64,000 bases of DNA from Candidatus Bathyarchaeota archaeon. GTDB taxonomy: Archaea; Thermoproteota; Bathyarchaeia; 40CM-2-53-6. Positions within the stretch are counted from its first letter, which is position 1, and the number at the start of each line of letters is the position of its first letter. Positions 40,978 to 49,302 of the stretch are shown one piece after another. Where the stretch lies: NCBI GenBank assembly GCA_005888735.1, contig VBBN01000032.1, positions 36,073-100,072 of the forward strand, read 5' to 3'. The translations under genes were made by a program, and so were the position numbers. The notes under the pieces are model-generated. The model had not been told where the DNA came from, made no database searches, and was given only the letters and a program-made list of their open reading frames with translations.

Positions 40978-41982
40978 TCAACGTTTTGCTTTCTTCCGGC
41001 CCATGTATCCTTTGGCCTTAGATGGTGAGAGCCGCCGCTCGTAGATGAGGGCTCCCGACCCAATGACGATGGATGATATGATGGTTATTCCCATGAGGGT
41101 CTCGGGAAGCCCGTTGGGTGCGAGTGTGACTGTATCGCCGCTAACGGAGGCGGTTGTGGGAAGAGTGATTTCGCCTTGAAGGGTGTAGAACACGCCGAAA
41201 TAGGTCGAGACGGGGTTCGTTGGCTCTTCGGTTATGGTCCTGACGAAAGTCAGTCCAAGAAGAGGAGTTGGCGGGGAGGTCCAGACAAGGGTGGGAGCTA
41301 GCGGAACGTACGCCTGCTTCCATTGCGCGACCGGTGTTGCCAACCTAGAGAAATTCATTGGGCTTATGCGTGCTACTACGTCAGGGAAGAAGGCTGCGTT
41401 GACGGGGATGCCGTCGATTCTATAGCTGAAGGCGATGACTGCGTTGCCCTTTTGCTGGGCCAAGTCATGGGCTATTGCTTGCAAGTCCCTCGCTCCTATG
41501 TTGTTCAATTCAAAACCGTTTACTGCGAGGTCCGAGGAGGCCGCAAATGATTTCCACGAAAGATCAATATGCGAAACACCGCCTCCTGTGCTTGAGACAC
41601 CGCTAACGTTGAAGTTCATGGTAACATTAAGCCATTGCATGCTGGTCATGTTCGACCAAGGTGTGGTCTGAGCGTCTAGCCTGAGACCTTCGATGCGAGC
41701 AAGGGGATTCTTGGAGGCAACGGCAGATTGCAGGGATTGAGTTGCCAGTGTCGCGTTTGACCCTTCTAGGACCGCTTGGAACAGAGGGAACGAAAAGGAG
41801 CTTCTGAATGCTGTTAGGTTCTGTCGGATGTTGAGGGTGATGCCGACGGAGATCGTTCCCGGGGCCACGACGATGGAAAAATCTGAGGATGGTGAGGACG
41901 TTGCCACTGTCGCGCGAGTCATCAACACCGCGAGCACCAACACTAGGAGAAGAAGTCCTGCGAATGTTAGGCGCACTTCCAC
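40978..41982 (-). CDS. Surface protein with signal peptide and C-terminal TM anchor
   Basis: 334 residues. The N-terminal hydrophobic segment (5-24) is a signal peptide or anchor. An extracellular Ser/Thr/Asn-rich beta domain carries many N-x-S/T sequons, and a C-terminal TM helix (about 293-313) precedes a basic tail ('RRLSPSKAKGYMGRKKAKR'). No known domain is recognised. It is divergent from the gene at 42056 and shares a TTCTTAAAG element at 42015-42023. Confidence 0.72.
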   Translation of the reverse strand: MEVRLTFAGLLLLVLVLAVLMTRATVATSSPSSDFSIVVAPGTISVGITLNIRQNLTAFRSSFSFPLFQAVLEGSNATLATQSLQSAVASKNPLARIEGLRLDAQTTPWSNMTSMQWLNVTMNFNVSGVSSTGGGVSHIDLSWKSFAASSDLAVNGFELNNIGARDLQAIAHDLAQQKGNAVIAFSYRIDGIPVNAAFFPDVVARISPMNFSRLATPVAQWKQAYVPLAPTLVWTSPPTPLLGLTFVRTITEEPTNPVSTYFGVFYTLQGEITLPTTASVSGDTVTLAPNGLPETLMGITIISSIVIGSGALIYERRLSPSKAKGYMGRKKAKR

Positions 41983-42055
41983 TCCACCCGTTTCCCTTTG
42001 AGGGAAAAACGATGTTCTTAAAGGAGACGAATCGGATATTGGTCGGGAGAAGCTC

Positions 42056-42664
42056 TTGGGGCGTGTCGTTCAAGCGAGGCGCTCTAGACGAGGAACGTAT
42101 CGAGCTCTCGTAGTCGCGACGAGCGTCATTGCAGTAATCGCGGTCGCACTCTTCGCCCTATACTCAAACAGTCCACCCTATTCTCAAGGAACACCTCTGG
42201 TCATTGACTGGCGAATCACGATAATAATCAACGATGTCAGTACCCAGACCAACTACACCCTCCCTGCTTTCATCGGAGCCCCTGAGGGAAGGAACAATAA
42301 CCTATGGGTCAATCATACGCTGGACAGCCTCGGACCACCGGGATATTCTCCGCTGAGTACCCGCGACACTAGCAGCACAATCTACATACAGTCCACGTCT
42401 GGGGATTGTTTGACATCACGGTTATGTTTTACTTTCGCAGATTTCTTCAACGTGTGGGGCCGGAGGTTCGACCGAACCTGCGTCCCAGATGGTCGAGGCG
42501 GGGAGTACTGTGCTGACGCCAACAATGCCCCACCTGTTATGTACGAAGGTGTCAATGTCCCCCGGTGTGTAAACCCGGGGCTTTTCCTTTCGAACGGTAA
42601 GGTATGGATAATTGCCATTCGATCAACCTATGCTTACACACTCCCAGGAGGCTGTGTAACGTGA
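42056..42664 (+). CDS. Signal-anchored extracellular protein, unknown function
   Basis: 202 residues from TTG 42056. A basic N-terminus ('RVVQARRSRRGTYR') precedes one TM helix (19-40), which places the rest outside. The exterior part has five or six Cys likely in disulfides ('GDCLTSRLCF', 'RTCVPDGRGGEYCAD', 'PRCVNPG', 'GGCVT') and sequons. No family is recognised. A TATA-like TTCTTAAAG is about 35 bases upstream. Confidence 0.65.
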   Translation: MGRVVQARRSRRGTYRALVVATSVIAVIAVALFALYSNSPPYSQGTPLVIDWRITIIINDVSTQTNYTLPAFIGAPEGRNNNLWVNHTLDSLGPPGYSPLSTRDTSSTIYIQSTSGDCLTSRLCFTFADFFNVWGRRFDRTCVPDGRGGEYCADANNAPPVMYEGVNVPRCVNPGLFLSNGKVWIIAIRSTYAYTLPGGCVT

Positions 42665-42711
42665 TGCCGGATGCGAAATAGAGATCCTGCGCGACTCCGA
42701 ATCGGAACCAT

Positions 42712-43719
42712 TCAGCTTGTCAAGGGCCGATCAACGAGGTGGCAGGATACCCAATGATCCTTTTCGACCTCGATGAGAGGCGGGACTTCATTCACACATC
42801 TTGAGTGAGCAAATGGACACCTCGTGTGGAAGGTGCAGCCTGGAGGCGGGTTTACAGGACTCGGTATCTCCCCGCTGATTACATCGCCGATCCGCCTGTG
42901 GGTAGGGTCGGGCACTGGAACAGCTGCGATCAAAGCCTTCGTGTAAGGGTGAAGAGGCTGGTTAATGATCAAGCCAGTTTCGCCGAGCTCAACGATCTTC
43001 CCCAGATACATGACAGCTATCCTGTCACACATGTGACGAGCCAGTGCTAGGTCATGAGTAATGTAGAGAAACGACGCACCTCTCCTCTGCACAAGCGTCA
43101 GCATTAGATTCAGTATCTCGGCCCTTATCGACACGTCCAGCATCGAGACCGGCTCGTCAGCGACGACGAACTGTGGGTCCAGGACGAATGCTCTGGCTAC
43201 TGCGACCCGCTGTCTTTGCCCGCCGCTAAGCTCATGTGGGAAACGTAGCATGAACTCCTCAGGAGGAACAAGCTCGACTTCTCTGAGAATCTGTTTCACT
43301 CTCTCAGTGAGTTCTTGCTCATTCTTTGCTACTCGTTGTATTCGCAGCGGTTCGGCAACAATCTCCTTGATGAGCATTCGAGGGTCTAGTGACTCAAAAG
43401 GGTCCTGAAAGATAATCTGCATCTCCCTGCGTAGGGGCTTGAGCTCCCTCGCTGACAGGTGTGAAATATCCTTGCCTCTGTACAGGATCTTCCCAGCGGT
43501 CGGGTCGGCTAGGCGGAGAAGAAGTCTTCCCGTGGTTGTCTTTCCGCTTCCGCTCTCGCCCACGAGACCAAGCACCTCTCCCTTCTTTACGAAGAAGCTG
43601 ATGTCATCGACAGCTTTTACAAAAAGGTCCTTTTTTGAGACGAGGGTTTCGAAAAAGCCACGTTTCAGGGAGAAGTACTTCTTCAACCCCTCAGCGACGA
43701 TTACGCCTGGTTCCTCCAA
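42712..43719 (-). CDS. Oligopeptide ABC transporter ATPase (OppF/DppF type)
   Basis: 335 residues. Walker A 'GLVGESGSGKTTTGRLLL', Q-loop 'IIFQDPFESLDPR', signature 'HELSGGQRQRVAVARAF', Walker B 'FVVADEPVSMLDVS' and H-loop 'LYITHDLALARHM'. The C-terminal oligopeptide-transporter domain has 'HPYTKALIAAVPVPDP' and the Cys-rich 'GCTFHTRCPFAHSRC' that in Opp ATPases can bind a [4Fe-4S] cluster. It powers peptide uptake together with the next three genes. It is last in the minus-strand operon dppB-dppC-dppD-dppF and lies 25 bases after the OppD-type gene. Confidence 0.95.
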   Translation of the reverse strand: MEEPGVIVAEGLKKYFSLKRGFFETLVSKKDLFVKAVDDISFFVKKGEVLGLVGESGSGKTTTGRLLLRLADPTAGKILYRGKDISHLSARELKPLRREMQIIFQDPFESLDPRMLIKEIVAEPLRIQRVAKNEQELTERVKQILREVELVPPEEFMLRFPHELSGGQRQRVAVARAFVLDPQFVVADEPVSMLDVSIRAEILNLMLTLVQRRGASFLYITHDLALARHMCDRIAVMYLGKIVELGETGLIINQPLHPYTKALIAAVPVPDPTHRRIGDVISGEIPSPVNPPPGCTFHTRCPFAHSRCVNEVPPLIEVEKDHWVSCHLVDRPLTS

Positions 43720-43744
43720 GCTCTATGCCTCCTTTGAAACGCGA

Positions 43745-44698
43745 TCAGTAAAGGTAGCAGGCGACATAGTGGTCTCCGGACCCTGCTTTCTCGAGGAGCG
43801 GCTTTTCCTTCTTGCAGATATCCATGACGTAAGGACAGCGCGGGTGAAAACGACAGGCTGCAGGCGGAGCTAAAAGGTCAGGCGGTTGGCCTGGAATGGA
43901 TGTCAGCTTCCTCCTCTCTCCCTTGATTCCAGGGAAGGCGCCTAGCAGGCCCTGAGTGTAAGGGTGGAGGGGTTCTTTGAAAATGGCCTCAATACTCCCA
44001 TACTCCACCAAGTGGCCCGCGTACATTATCGCAACTTTTTCGCAGACTTCTGCGACTATCGAAAGGTCATGACTGATCATTATCATTGACAGCCCGAGCT
44101 TTTCTTTCAAAGAGCGCATTAGTTTCAGTACTTGAGCTTGGACTATTACATCGAGGGCTGTACCAGGCTCGTCGGCGATCAGAAGCTGAGGGTTTGAGGC
44201 AAGTGCCATTGCGATGAGAGCTCTCTGTCTCATTCCGCCGCTGAATTCGTGCGGATAATTGTTGACCCTCGAGGGCTCTACTCCGACGAGTTCCAGTAGT
44301 GACTCTGCTCTTCGCATTGCGTCTCCTTTTGAAACGTCTTCGTGAAGCCTGATTGCTTCGACGATTTGATCGCCTACTTTGAAAACTGGGTTCAACGCGT
44401 TCATCGCGCCTTGGAAGACGATCGATATTCCCTTCCAACGTATCTTCCTCATCTCACTATCGCTGAGCGGGACGAGGTCCCTTCCGTCAAAGATGATCTT
44501 GCCGTGCCTAATTCTGGCTCCTGAGGGCAGAATCTTCAGGATTGAGAGCGCTACGGTCGTCTTGCCGCATCCCGATTCTCCAACCAGGCCCAAGGCCTCG
44601 CCCTTTTCAACCTCAAAACTAACATCTTCGGCAGCCTTGACCCAACCTCTGACCGTGCGGTAGTTGGTCGTGAGACCATCAAGTTGAAGAACTGGCAA
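43745..44698 (-). CDS. Oligopeptide ABC transporter ATPase (OppD/DppD type)
   Basis: 317 residues. Walker A 'GLVGESGCGKTTVALSIL', Q-loop 'IVFQGAMNALNPVF', signature 'HEFSGGMRQRALIAMALA', Walker B 'LLIADEPGTALDVIVQAQ' and H-loop 'IMISHDLSIVAEVC'. The C-terminal 'HPYTQGLLGAFPGIKGERR' and 'CRFHPRCPYVMDIC' are the Opp/Dpp extension. It forms a heterodimer with the OppF-type ATPase. Confidence 0.95.
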   Translation of the reverse strand: MPVLQLDGLTTNYRTVRGWVKAAEDVSFEVEKGEALGLVGESGCGKTTVALSILKILPSGARIRHGKIIFDGRDLVPLSDSEMRKIRWKGISIVFQGAMNALNPVFKVGDQIVEAIRLHEDVSKGDAMRRAESLLELVGVEPSRVNNYPHEFSGGMRQRALIAMALASNPQLLIADEPGTALDVIVQAQVLKLMRSLKEKLGLSMIMISHDLSIVAEVCEKVAIMYAGHLVEYGSIEAIFKEPLHPYTQGLLGAFPGIKGERRKLTSIPGQPPDLLAPPAACRFHPRCPYVMDICKKEKPLLEKAGSGDHYVACYLY

Positions 44699-44810
44699 AC
44701 AGTGTTTCTCTCAGAAGTTGTTAGAGTATTTCTTCAGATAAGCTTTGGGTGGTCACGAGCTGGATCGGCCAAGTTAAGCCTCAATCTCATCCACCGCCGA
44801 GAAATATCTT

Positions 44811-46238
44811 CTACCTACGCCTCCTCAGCCTCGGATTGAACAGCTCGTCCAGGGAAAATCCGATGAGGATGAATGAGAGCGAGACGAGTGCTATTCCTAT
44901 TCCCGGCGGGATGACCCACCACCAAAATAGGTTAGTGGCTGAGCCTCCGCTCTCTCGTGCTAGCTCAAGCATGCGACCCCAGGTGACCGAGGTCTGGTCA
45001 CCGAGGCCTAGGAAGCTGAGTGCTGCCTCTCCCACGATCGCGGCGGGAACCGAAAGTGCGAGGTTGACGTACGTCAGCGAGACTACGTTGGGGAGAATGT
45101 GCCGAAGGGTAATGTAGCCTGTTCCCGCTCCTGACGCTTTGGCTGCCTCTATGAAGGGCCTCTCGCGCAAACTGAGAACTTGGGAGCGGACTACCCTGGC
45201 GAAGCCCATCCAGCCCAGAAAGCCGAGGACCAGGATGATGTTGGTGAGAGATGGACCTAGAACGTTGACGAGGACAATGAGCAAGGGGAGGCCGGGTATG
45301 ACGAGCATCATGTCTGTAAACCTCATGAGAACCTCATCGACTATTCTGCCTAGATAGCCAGCAATCAGGCCGACTACCAATCCGAGACCAACGCCGATGA
45401 AGGTCGCCAAGAGACCGACTATAAGCGAGAGTCTCGCGCCGTAGATCAGCTGGGTAAGGATGTCATGGCCCGCTTGGTCAGTTCCAAGCCACCCCCAAGT
45501 GCTTCCGCGGATCTGAAGTTTGAAATTTTGCAGTGAGAAGTCGATGTTTGCGCTTGGAGGAAGAGTCAGTTCAAGCGCGTAAGCGTAGTCTGCCTGCCGG
45601 GAGAAGATGAGCTGCGCAGGATCGATGTTGGAGGTGCTAAGACCAAGCCGTACTCTCAAGTCTCCGGAAATCGAGTCTAAGTTCACTTCAAACGTGGAAT
45701 TACTATCGATTGTCTTGTCGAAGATGTTCCATCTTGCATCTCTGACTCCACCGACAAAGCGGTCTAAGTAAACTGTGGCGATGACAGTTTGTCCGAGAAT
45801 TGTCGGGCCAGGCGTTATGCTGAGACTGGTGACGAATCTCTTGGCAGGACCAGGATAGGTCCATGTGACGAACTTCTGAACCTCAACTGTGCCTCCTGAG
45901 GCACCGGAGGCCGCGCTGAAGCTTGCAGAGTCACCACCAATACTAGTCGTTGTTAACGTGGCCCCTGTGATCGAGGAGGCTTTTATTCCTGTGAACTCGG
46001 CGTTCTGGCTCCATCCAAGAGGACCTGTGAAGTAAACAATCCAGCTGGGAGGATTAAGCTGGGCGGAGACCACTGAGCCCAAAGGGGTGTAGGGAGTGAG
46101 GAGCGGGCCTGCGACGGCAATGAACACGAAGATCGAGAGGAGGGTCAGGCCAGCGGCAGATTTCTTGTTACGGAGCAGATTGAAAAAGAACCTCTTGAAT
46201 CTTACGAGGCTGTAGGGGACACTTGTGTTCTCGGACAA
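44811..46238 (-). CDS. Oligopeptide ABC transporter permease (DppC type) with large extracellular insert
   Basis: 475 residues, against about 300 for ordinary DppC. The N-terminal OppC-N region and first TM helix (about 30-50) are followed by some 190 residues (about 60-248) of Ser/Thr-rich beta sequence, then the usual permease domain from 'WGWLGTDQAGHDILTQLIYGARLSLIVG' on. The EAA loop is 'EAAKASGAGTGYITLRHILPN'. The insertion site puts the extra domain outside, where it could contact the giant binding proteins encoded nearby. It is 10 bases after the DppB gene. Confidence 0.92.
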   Translation of the reverse strand: MSENTSVPYSLVRFKRFFFNLLRNKKSAAGLTLLSIFVFIAVAGPLLTPYTPLGSVVSAQLNPPSWIVYFTGPLGWSQNAEFTGIKASSITGATLTTTSIGGDSASFSAASGASGGTVEVQKFVTWTYPGPAKRFVTSLSITPGPTILGQTVIATVYLDRFVGGVRDARWNIFDKTIDSNSTFEVNLDSISGDLRVRLGLSTSNIDPAQLIFSRQADYAYALELTLPPSANIDFSLQNFKLQIRGSTWGWLGTDQAGHDILTQLIYGARLSLIVGLLATFIGVGLGLVVGLIAGYLGRIVDEVLMRFTDMMLVIPGLPLLIVLVNVLGPSLTNIILVLGFLGWMGFARVVRSQVLSLRERPFIEAAKASGAGTGYITLRHILPNVVSLTYVNLALSVPAAIVGEAALSFLGLGDQTSVTWGRMLELARESGGSATNLFWWWVIPPGIGIALVSLSFILIGFSLDELFNPRLRRRR

Positions 46239-46248
46239 GCGTCGGGTC

Positions 46249-47292
46249 TCACTCGTACTTTATTCGCGGGTCTAGGATTCCATAGAAAATGTCCGATATG
46301 AAGTTCGCCGCGATTACACATAACGCGATTATGAAGAACATCGCCTGCATGACGGGGTAATCCTTCCAACCAATCGCGTTGAACAGCCAGAACCCAAGCC
46401 CATCCCAATTGAAGACAGTTTCCGTAATGATGGCTCCTCCCAAAAGCCCACCAAAGCTCAGTGCGGCGTTGGTAACTAGAGGAAGTGAGGCATTCTTCAA
46501 AGCGTGCTTGAAGAGCACGGTTCGCTCAGGGAGCCCCTTCGCCCTTCCAGTGTTGCTGTAGTCCTCGCTGAGTGCTTCAGTCATCGTCGCCCTCGTGAGT
46601 AGCAAGTTACCTCCGTAGAAGAAGAGGGTCAGGGTTAACGCCGGGAGGAATAGGTATTGCACTCTTGTAAGAAACTGGCCTAACAGGTCTGGAGTTTTGA
46701 TGGCCCAATAGGCAGGTGTTACCCCTCCCGACGGAAACAGCTGGAGCCTGTTTGCAAAAATCATGATGAAGAGAAGTCCCATCCAGAAGGTCGGAAGGGA
46801 GAAAGTTATCAGCGACAGTGTGACCGACCCGCTGTCGAAGATCGAACCGCGCTTGGCGGCGGCGACAACTCCGAGCAACGTTCCGATGAGTAGGGCAACA
46901 GTGGTTGCAACACCGAGAAGGGTGAGCGTGTTCACCAGCCTCCCGGTTTGGATCATGTCGTGGAGCACGGGTTTGTTTGTTTGAAAAGAGTCACCAAAAT
47001 TGAACGTTATCATGTTGACGAAGTAGGCGGAGAATCTATCCCAGATGGTGGTGGGAACACAGTTGTAGGAGTGCGGGCCAGTGATAGTGACTTCCTTGCA
47101 GAAATTGTATAACTTGAGAAGTCGCGCTACCTGAGTGGGATCAAACACGCGTGGGTTCTGGACGAGATTAGAAATGGAGGCTTGAGTGCCGGGCATCAAC
47201 TCGAAAATGATGAAGTTCAGCGTGATCACGAAAACTATCAGGAGAACGGTGTTCAGCACCCTTTTCAAGAGGTAACTTCGAAGTCCCAGCAC
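46249..47292 (-). CDS. Oligopeptide ABC transporter permease (DppB type)
   Basis: 347 residues from ATG 47292. It has the typical N-terminus 'LLKRVLNTVLLIVFVITLNFIIF', six TM helices and the EAA motif region 'YSNTGRAKGLPERTVLFKHALKNASLPLV'. The extracellular loop after TM1 has extra residues with two Cys. It is the first gene of the transporter operon on the minus strand and pairs with the DppC-type permease. Confidence 0.94.
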   Translation of the reverse strand: MLGLRSYLLKRVLNTVLLIVFVITLNFIIFELMPGTQASISNLVQNPRVFDPTQVARLLKLYNFCKEVTITGPHSYNCVPTTIWDRFSAYFVNMITFNFGDSFQTNKPVLHDMIQTGRLVNTLTLLGVATTVALLIGTLLGVVAAAKRGSIFDSGSVTLSLITFSLPTFWMGLLFIMIFANRLQLFPSGGVTPAYWAIKTPDLLGQFLTRVQYLFLPALTLTLFFYGGNLLLTRATMTEALSEDYSNTGRAKGLPERTVLFKHALKNASLPLVTNAALSFGGLLGGAIITETVFNWDGLGFWLFNAIGWKDYPVMQAMFFIIALCVIAANFISDIFYGILDPRIKYE

Positions 47293-47474
47293 AAACTACC
47301 TCGGTCGTAATCTCAAAAGCTTAAACATGCCTAATTTAGCCTTGCGGTCCCACGATTTAGGCAGGAAGATTACTATTCAATTTTCTTTCTTCGAAGATAA
47401 GCCTCTTGAAACTTGCACCCGTCAGAAGAGCTTCTGGTCTTAAATACTCGAGGTGACGGAGCCTCTCAACCCAA

Positions 47475-47720
47475 ATGGGGCAAGCGGAGAACTGGGCCAT
47501 GCGATGGATGGGACACGGAAAGCCGGGGTGGATGGGAGACCTTTTGACTATAATTGCAACGCAGGGGTTCGGACTTGCCATCGGGTGCATAATCTATGCG
47601 ACCTTCGTTGGCGTCCAGCTAGTGTATTACTGGGCTATCCCAGGAGTAGCACTAGGGGTAGTGGCGGTCTTTTTCGCAGTCCGGCTTTCCGGGCCGAGGC
47701 CAAAAGTCCTCGGTACCTAG
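47475..47720 (+). CDS. 81-residue membrane protein with two TM helices
   Basis: ATG 47475 is preceded by CTTAAATAC about 28-36 bases upstream, the expected TATA position. An N-terminal amphipathic part rich in Trp/Gly/His ('NWAMRWMGHGKPGWMGD') precedes two TM helices (about 22-45 and 50-70). Divergent from the transporter operon. Function unknown. Confidence 0.6.
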   Translation: MGQAENWAMRWMGHGKPGWMGDLLTIIATQGFGLAIGCIIYATFVGVQLVYYWAIPGVALGVVAVFFAVRLSGPRPKVLGT

Positions 47721-47774
47721 TTAGGTGTCAAGTCGCGAATAGCTGATAGGTATAACTGGAAACCGGCCTGGGGG

Positions 47775-48437
47775 TTAGCGCATCGAGAAGTATCGGGAGA
47801 AGAGTCTCGGTGCGTACCAGAGTCCAAGAGCGAATGCCATGTGCGACGACCAAGCAGTAAACCACCATATGAACGGAGGCTTCGAATCGACCAAGACGAA
47901 GGTCGGAAAGAAGATCCAATAGAAGATAGTCATCGCCCAGGCGAAAACGAAAGCGGTCGGGAGCGTTGCCCTCCCACGAACCAGGACATAGTATGATACC
48001 GCCATGCTCCATCCCCTAGATACGTGAGTGAAGAGTCCTACCGACAACGACTGGAGGGCGAAGAGAGGAGCGCCTGAGATGTTTGACCCCCAGTCAAACC
48101 AGTGATCCCAGAACGCCACGCCAAAGAAATAGTTCATGGGAACGCGAGCCCAATCATATATTGTGTATGGCAAGAGAGCGAAGACGGCGAAGCTGGCTAG
48201 AAGCCTCGGATCAAATCCGAGCCTGTTCTTGTTTCCGACAAAGCCGGCCAGGGCAACAGCCACTATCATCGGAACGAGAACGAACAGCAGGTAGCCTGTT
48301 CCGAGGTTAATGGATCCTCGTGTGAACCAGAACGACAAAAGAGCGTAAGTAGGTCCGAATAATAGGGCCGCGTAAAACCATGTGAACGCTCTTGCCTTGA
48401 CCCACGGCGAGAGCCGACCTTTCAAACCCCCGACCAT
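47775..48437 (-). CDS. Polytopic membrane protein, six TM segments
   Basis: 220 residues with hydrophobic segments at about 18-36, 46-63, 76-93, 112-134, 148-170 and 180-203, and few charges. Conserved-looking Trp, His and Asp occur between TM3 and TM4 ('VAFWDHWFDWGSN'). No transporter family is recognised. It is 33 bases downstream of the secreted-protein gene on the same strand, so the two may be co-transcribed and function together. Confidence 0.65.
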   Translation of the reverse strand: MVGGLKGRLSPWVKARAFTWFYAALLFGPTYALLSFWFTRGSINLGTGYLLFVLVPMIVAVALAGFVGNKNRLGFDPRLLASFAVFALLPYTIYDWARVPMNYFFGVAFWDHWFDWGSNISGAPLFALQSLSVGLFTHVSRGWSMAVSYYVLVRGRATLPTAFVFAWAMTIFYWIFFPTFVLVDSKPPFIWWFTAWSSHMAFALGLWYAPRLFSRYFSMR

Positions 48438-48470
48438 TATCTCTCGCCTATCACCATTAGGTGCGCAAGT

Positions 48471-49118
48471 TTATGGAAAGGTAAGGAGAAGATTTTCACT
48501 TTGAACCCCTGTCCACTGGCGAGTGCCCTCCACCTTTTCTCCTTTGAGAGTGGCATCGATTGTCCATAGAAGCGATATTGTTACGACCCCAAGGTTTTGC
48601 TGTGACAGCTTGGCCGTGTCGAACGTCGGACTCCCTGGTCCATGGCAGAACGCCGTTATGACGGTGTTGTTTCCGGCTTTTAGTATCGAGCCGAAGACTG
48701 CGAGAACTTCAAACCCCGTCGGGGCAATGAGGCTGTCCACGTAGTGGTGACAGGACAATATCTCGGTTCCGTTGAAAACCCCCGTTGCCTGGAATGTCAG
48801 TTTTGATACACTCAAGAGCGCCGGGAAGTTGATGTAGGTCTTGAAGATTCTGTTTAGGACCCTGAACGGGAGTGTGTAAGTTACCTCGGTCCAAGTGACA
48901 GGCTGTCCATTAACCGTCCTCGTCACGCTCTGCGCGACTATTTCGGTGACACTGTTGTCTACTCCAGTCTTGACATCGTCCATAGCCTGTCCGTCGAGCG
49001 TTTCCACGGTGGGAAAGACGTTGGATTGTGTTCTGCCATAGGCGTACATGTATGGACCGAGGTAGACTGGGAGAAGTGCCAGAAACACGAGGACGGCCTT
49101 CGACCTGGGGTAAGCCAT
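48471..49118 (-). CDS. Secreted or signal-anchored protein, unknown
   Basis: 215 residues from ATG 49118. An N-terminal hydrophobic segment (8-27) is followed by an all-beta extracellular domain with two Cys ('LSCHHY', 'TAFCHGPG') and sequons. There is no C-terminal anchor. It lies just upstream of the six-TM gene and between the transporter and its binding proteins. Confidence 0.65.
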   Translation of the reverse strand: MAYPRSKAVLVFLALLPVYLGPYMYAYGRTQSNVFPTVETLDGQAMDDVKTGVDNSVTEIVAQSVTRTVNGQPVTWTEVTYTLPFRVLNRIFKTYINFPALLSVSKLTFQATGVFNGTEILSCHHYVDSLIAPTGFEVLAVFGSILKAGNNTVITAFCHGPGSPTFDTAKLSQQNLGVVTISLLWTIDATLKGEKVEGTRQWTGVQSENLLLTFP

Positions 49119-49302
49119 GATACGAGCTTCTTTGCACGCTATTTAAAATCGTGCGATGCAAACAAGAAGTCCTATCGAGTGTCCCAGCCCAGAATCCGAC
49201 CAAAGGCGGACGCCGGCCCTCGCGAATCGTCGGGGTTGGTCCGTGGCATGCTCTGGTAGCAGAGTAAATAAAAGAAGGGAGTTTGGAAAGTCGCGTGTAC
49301 TT

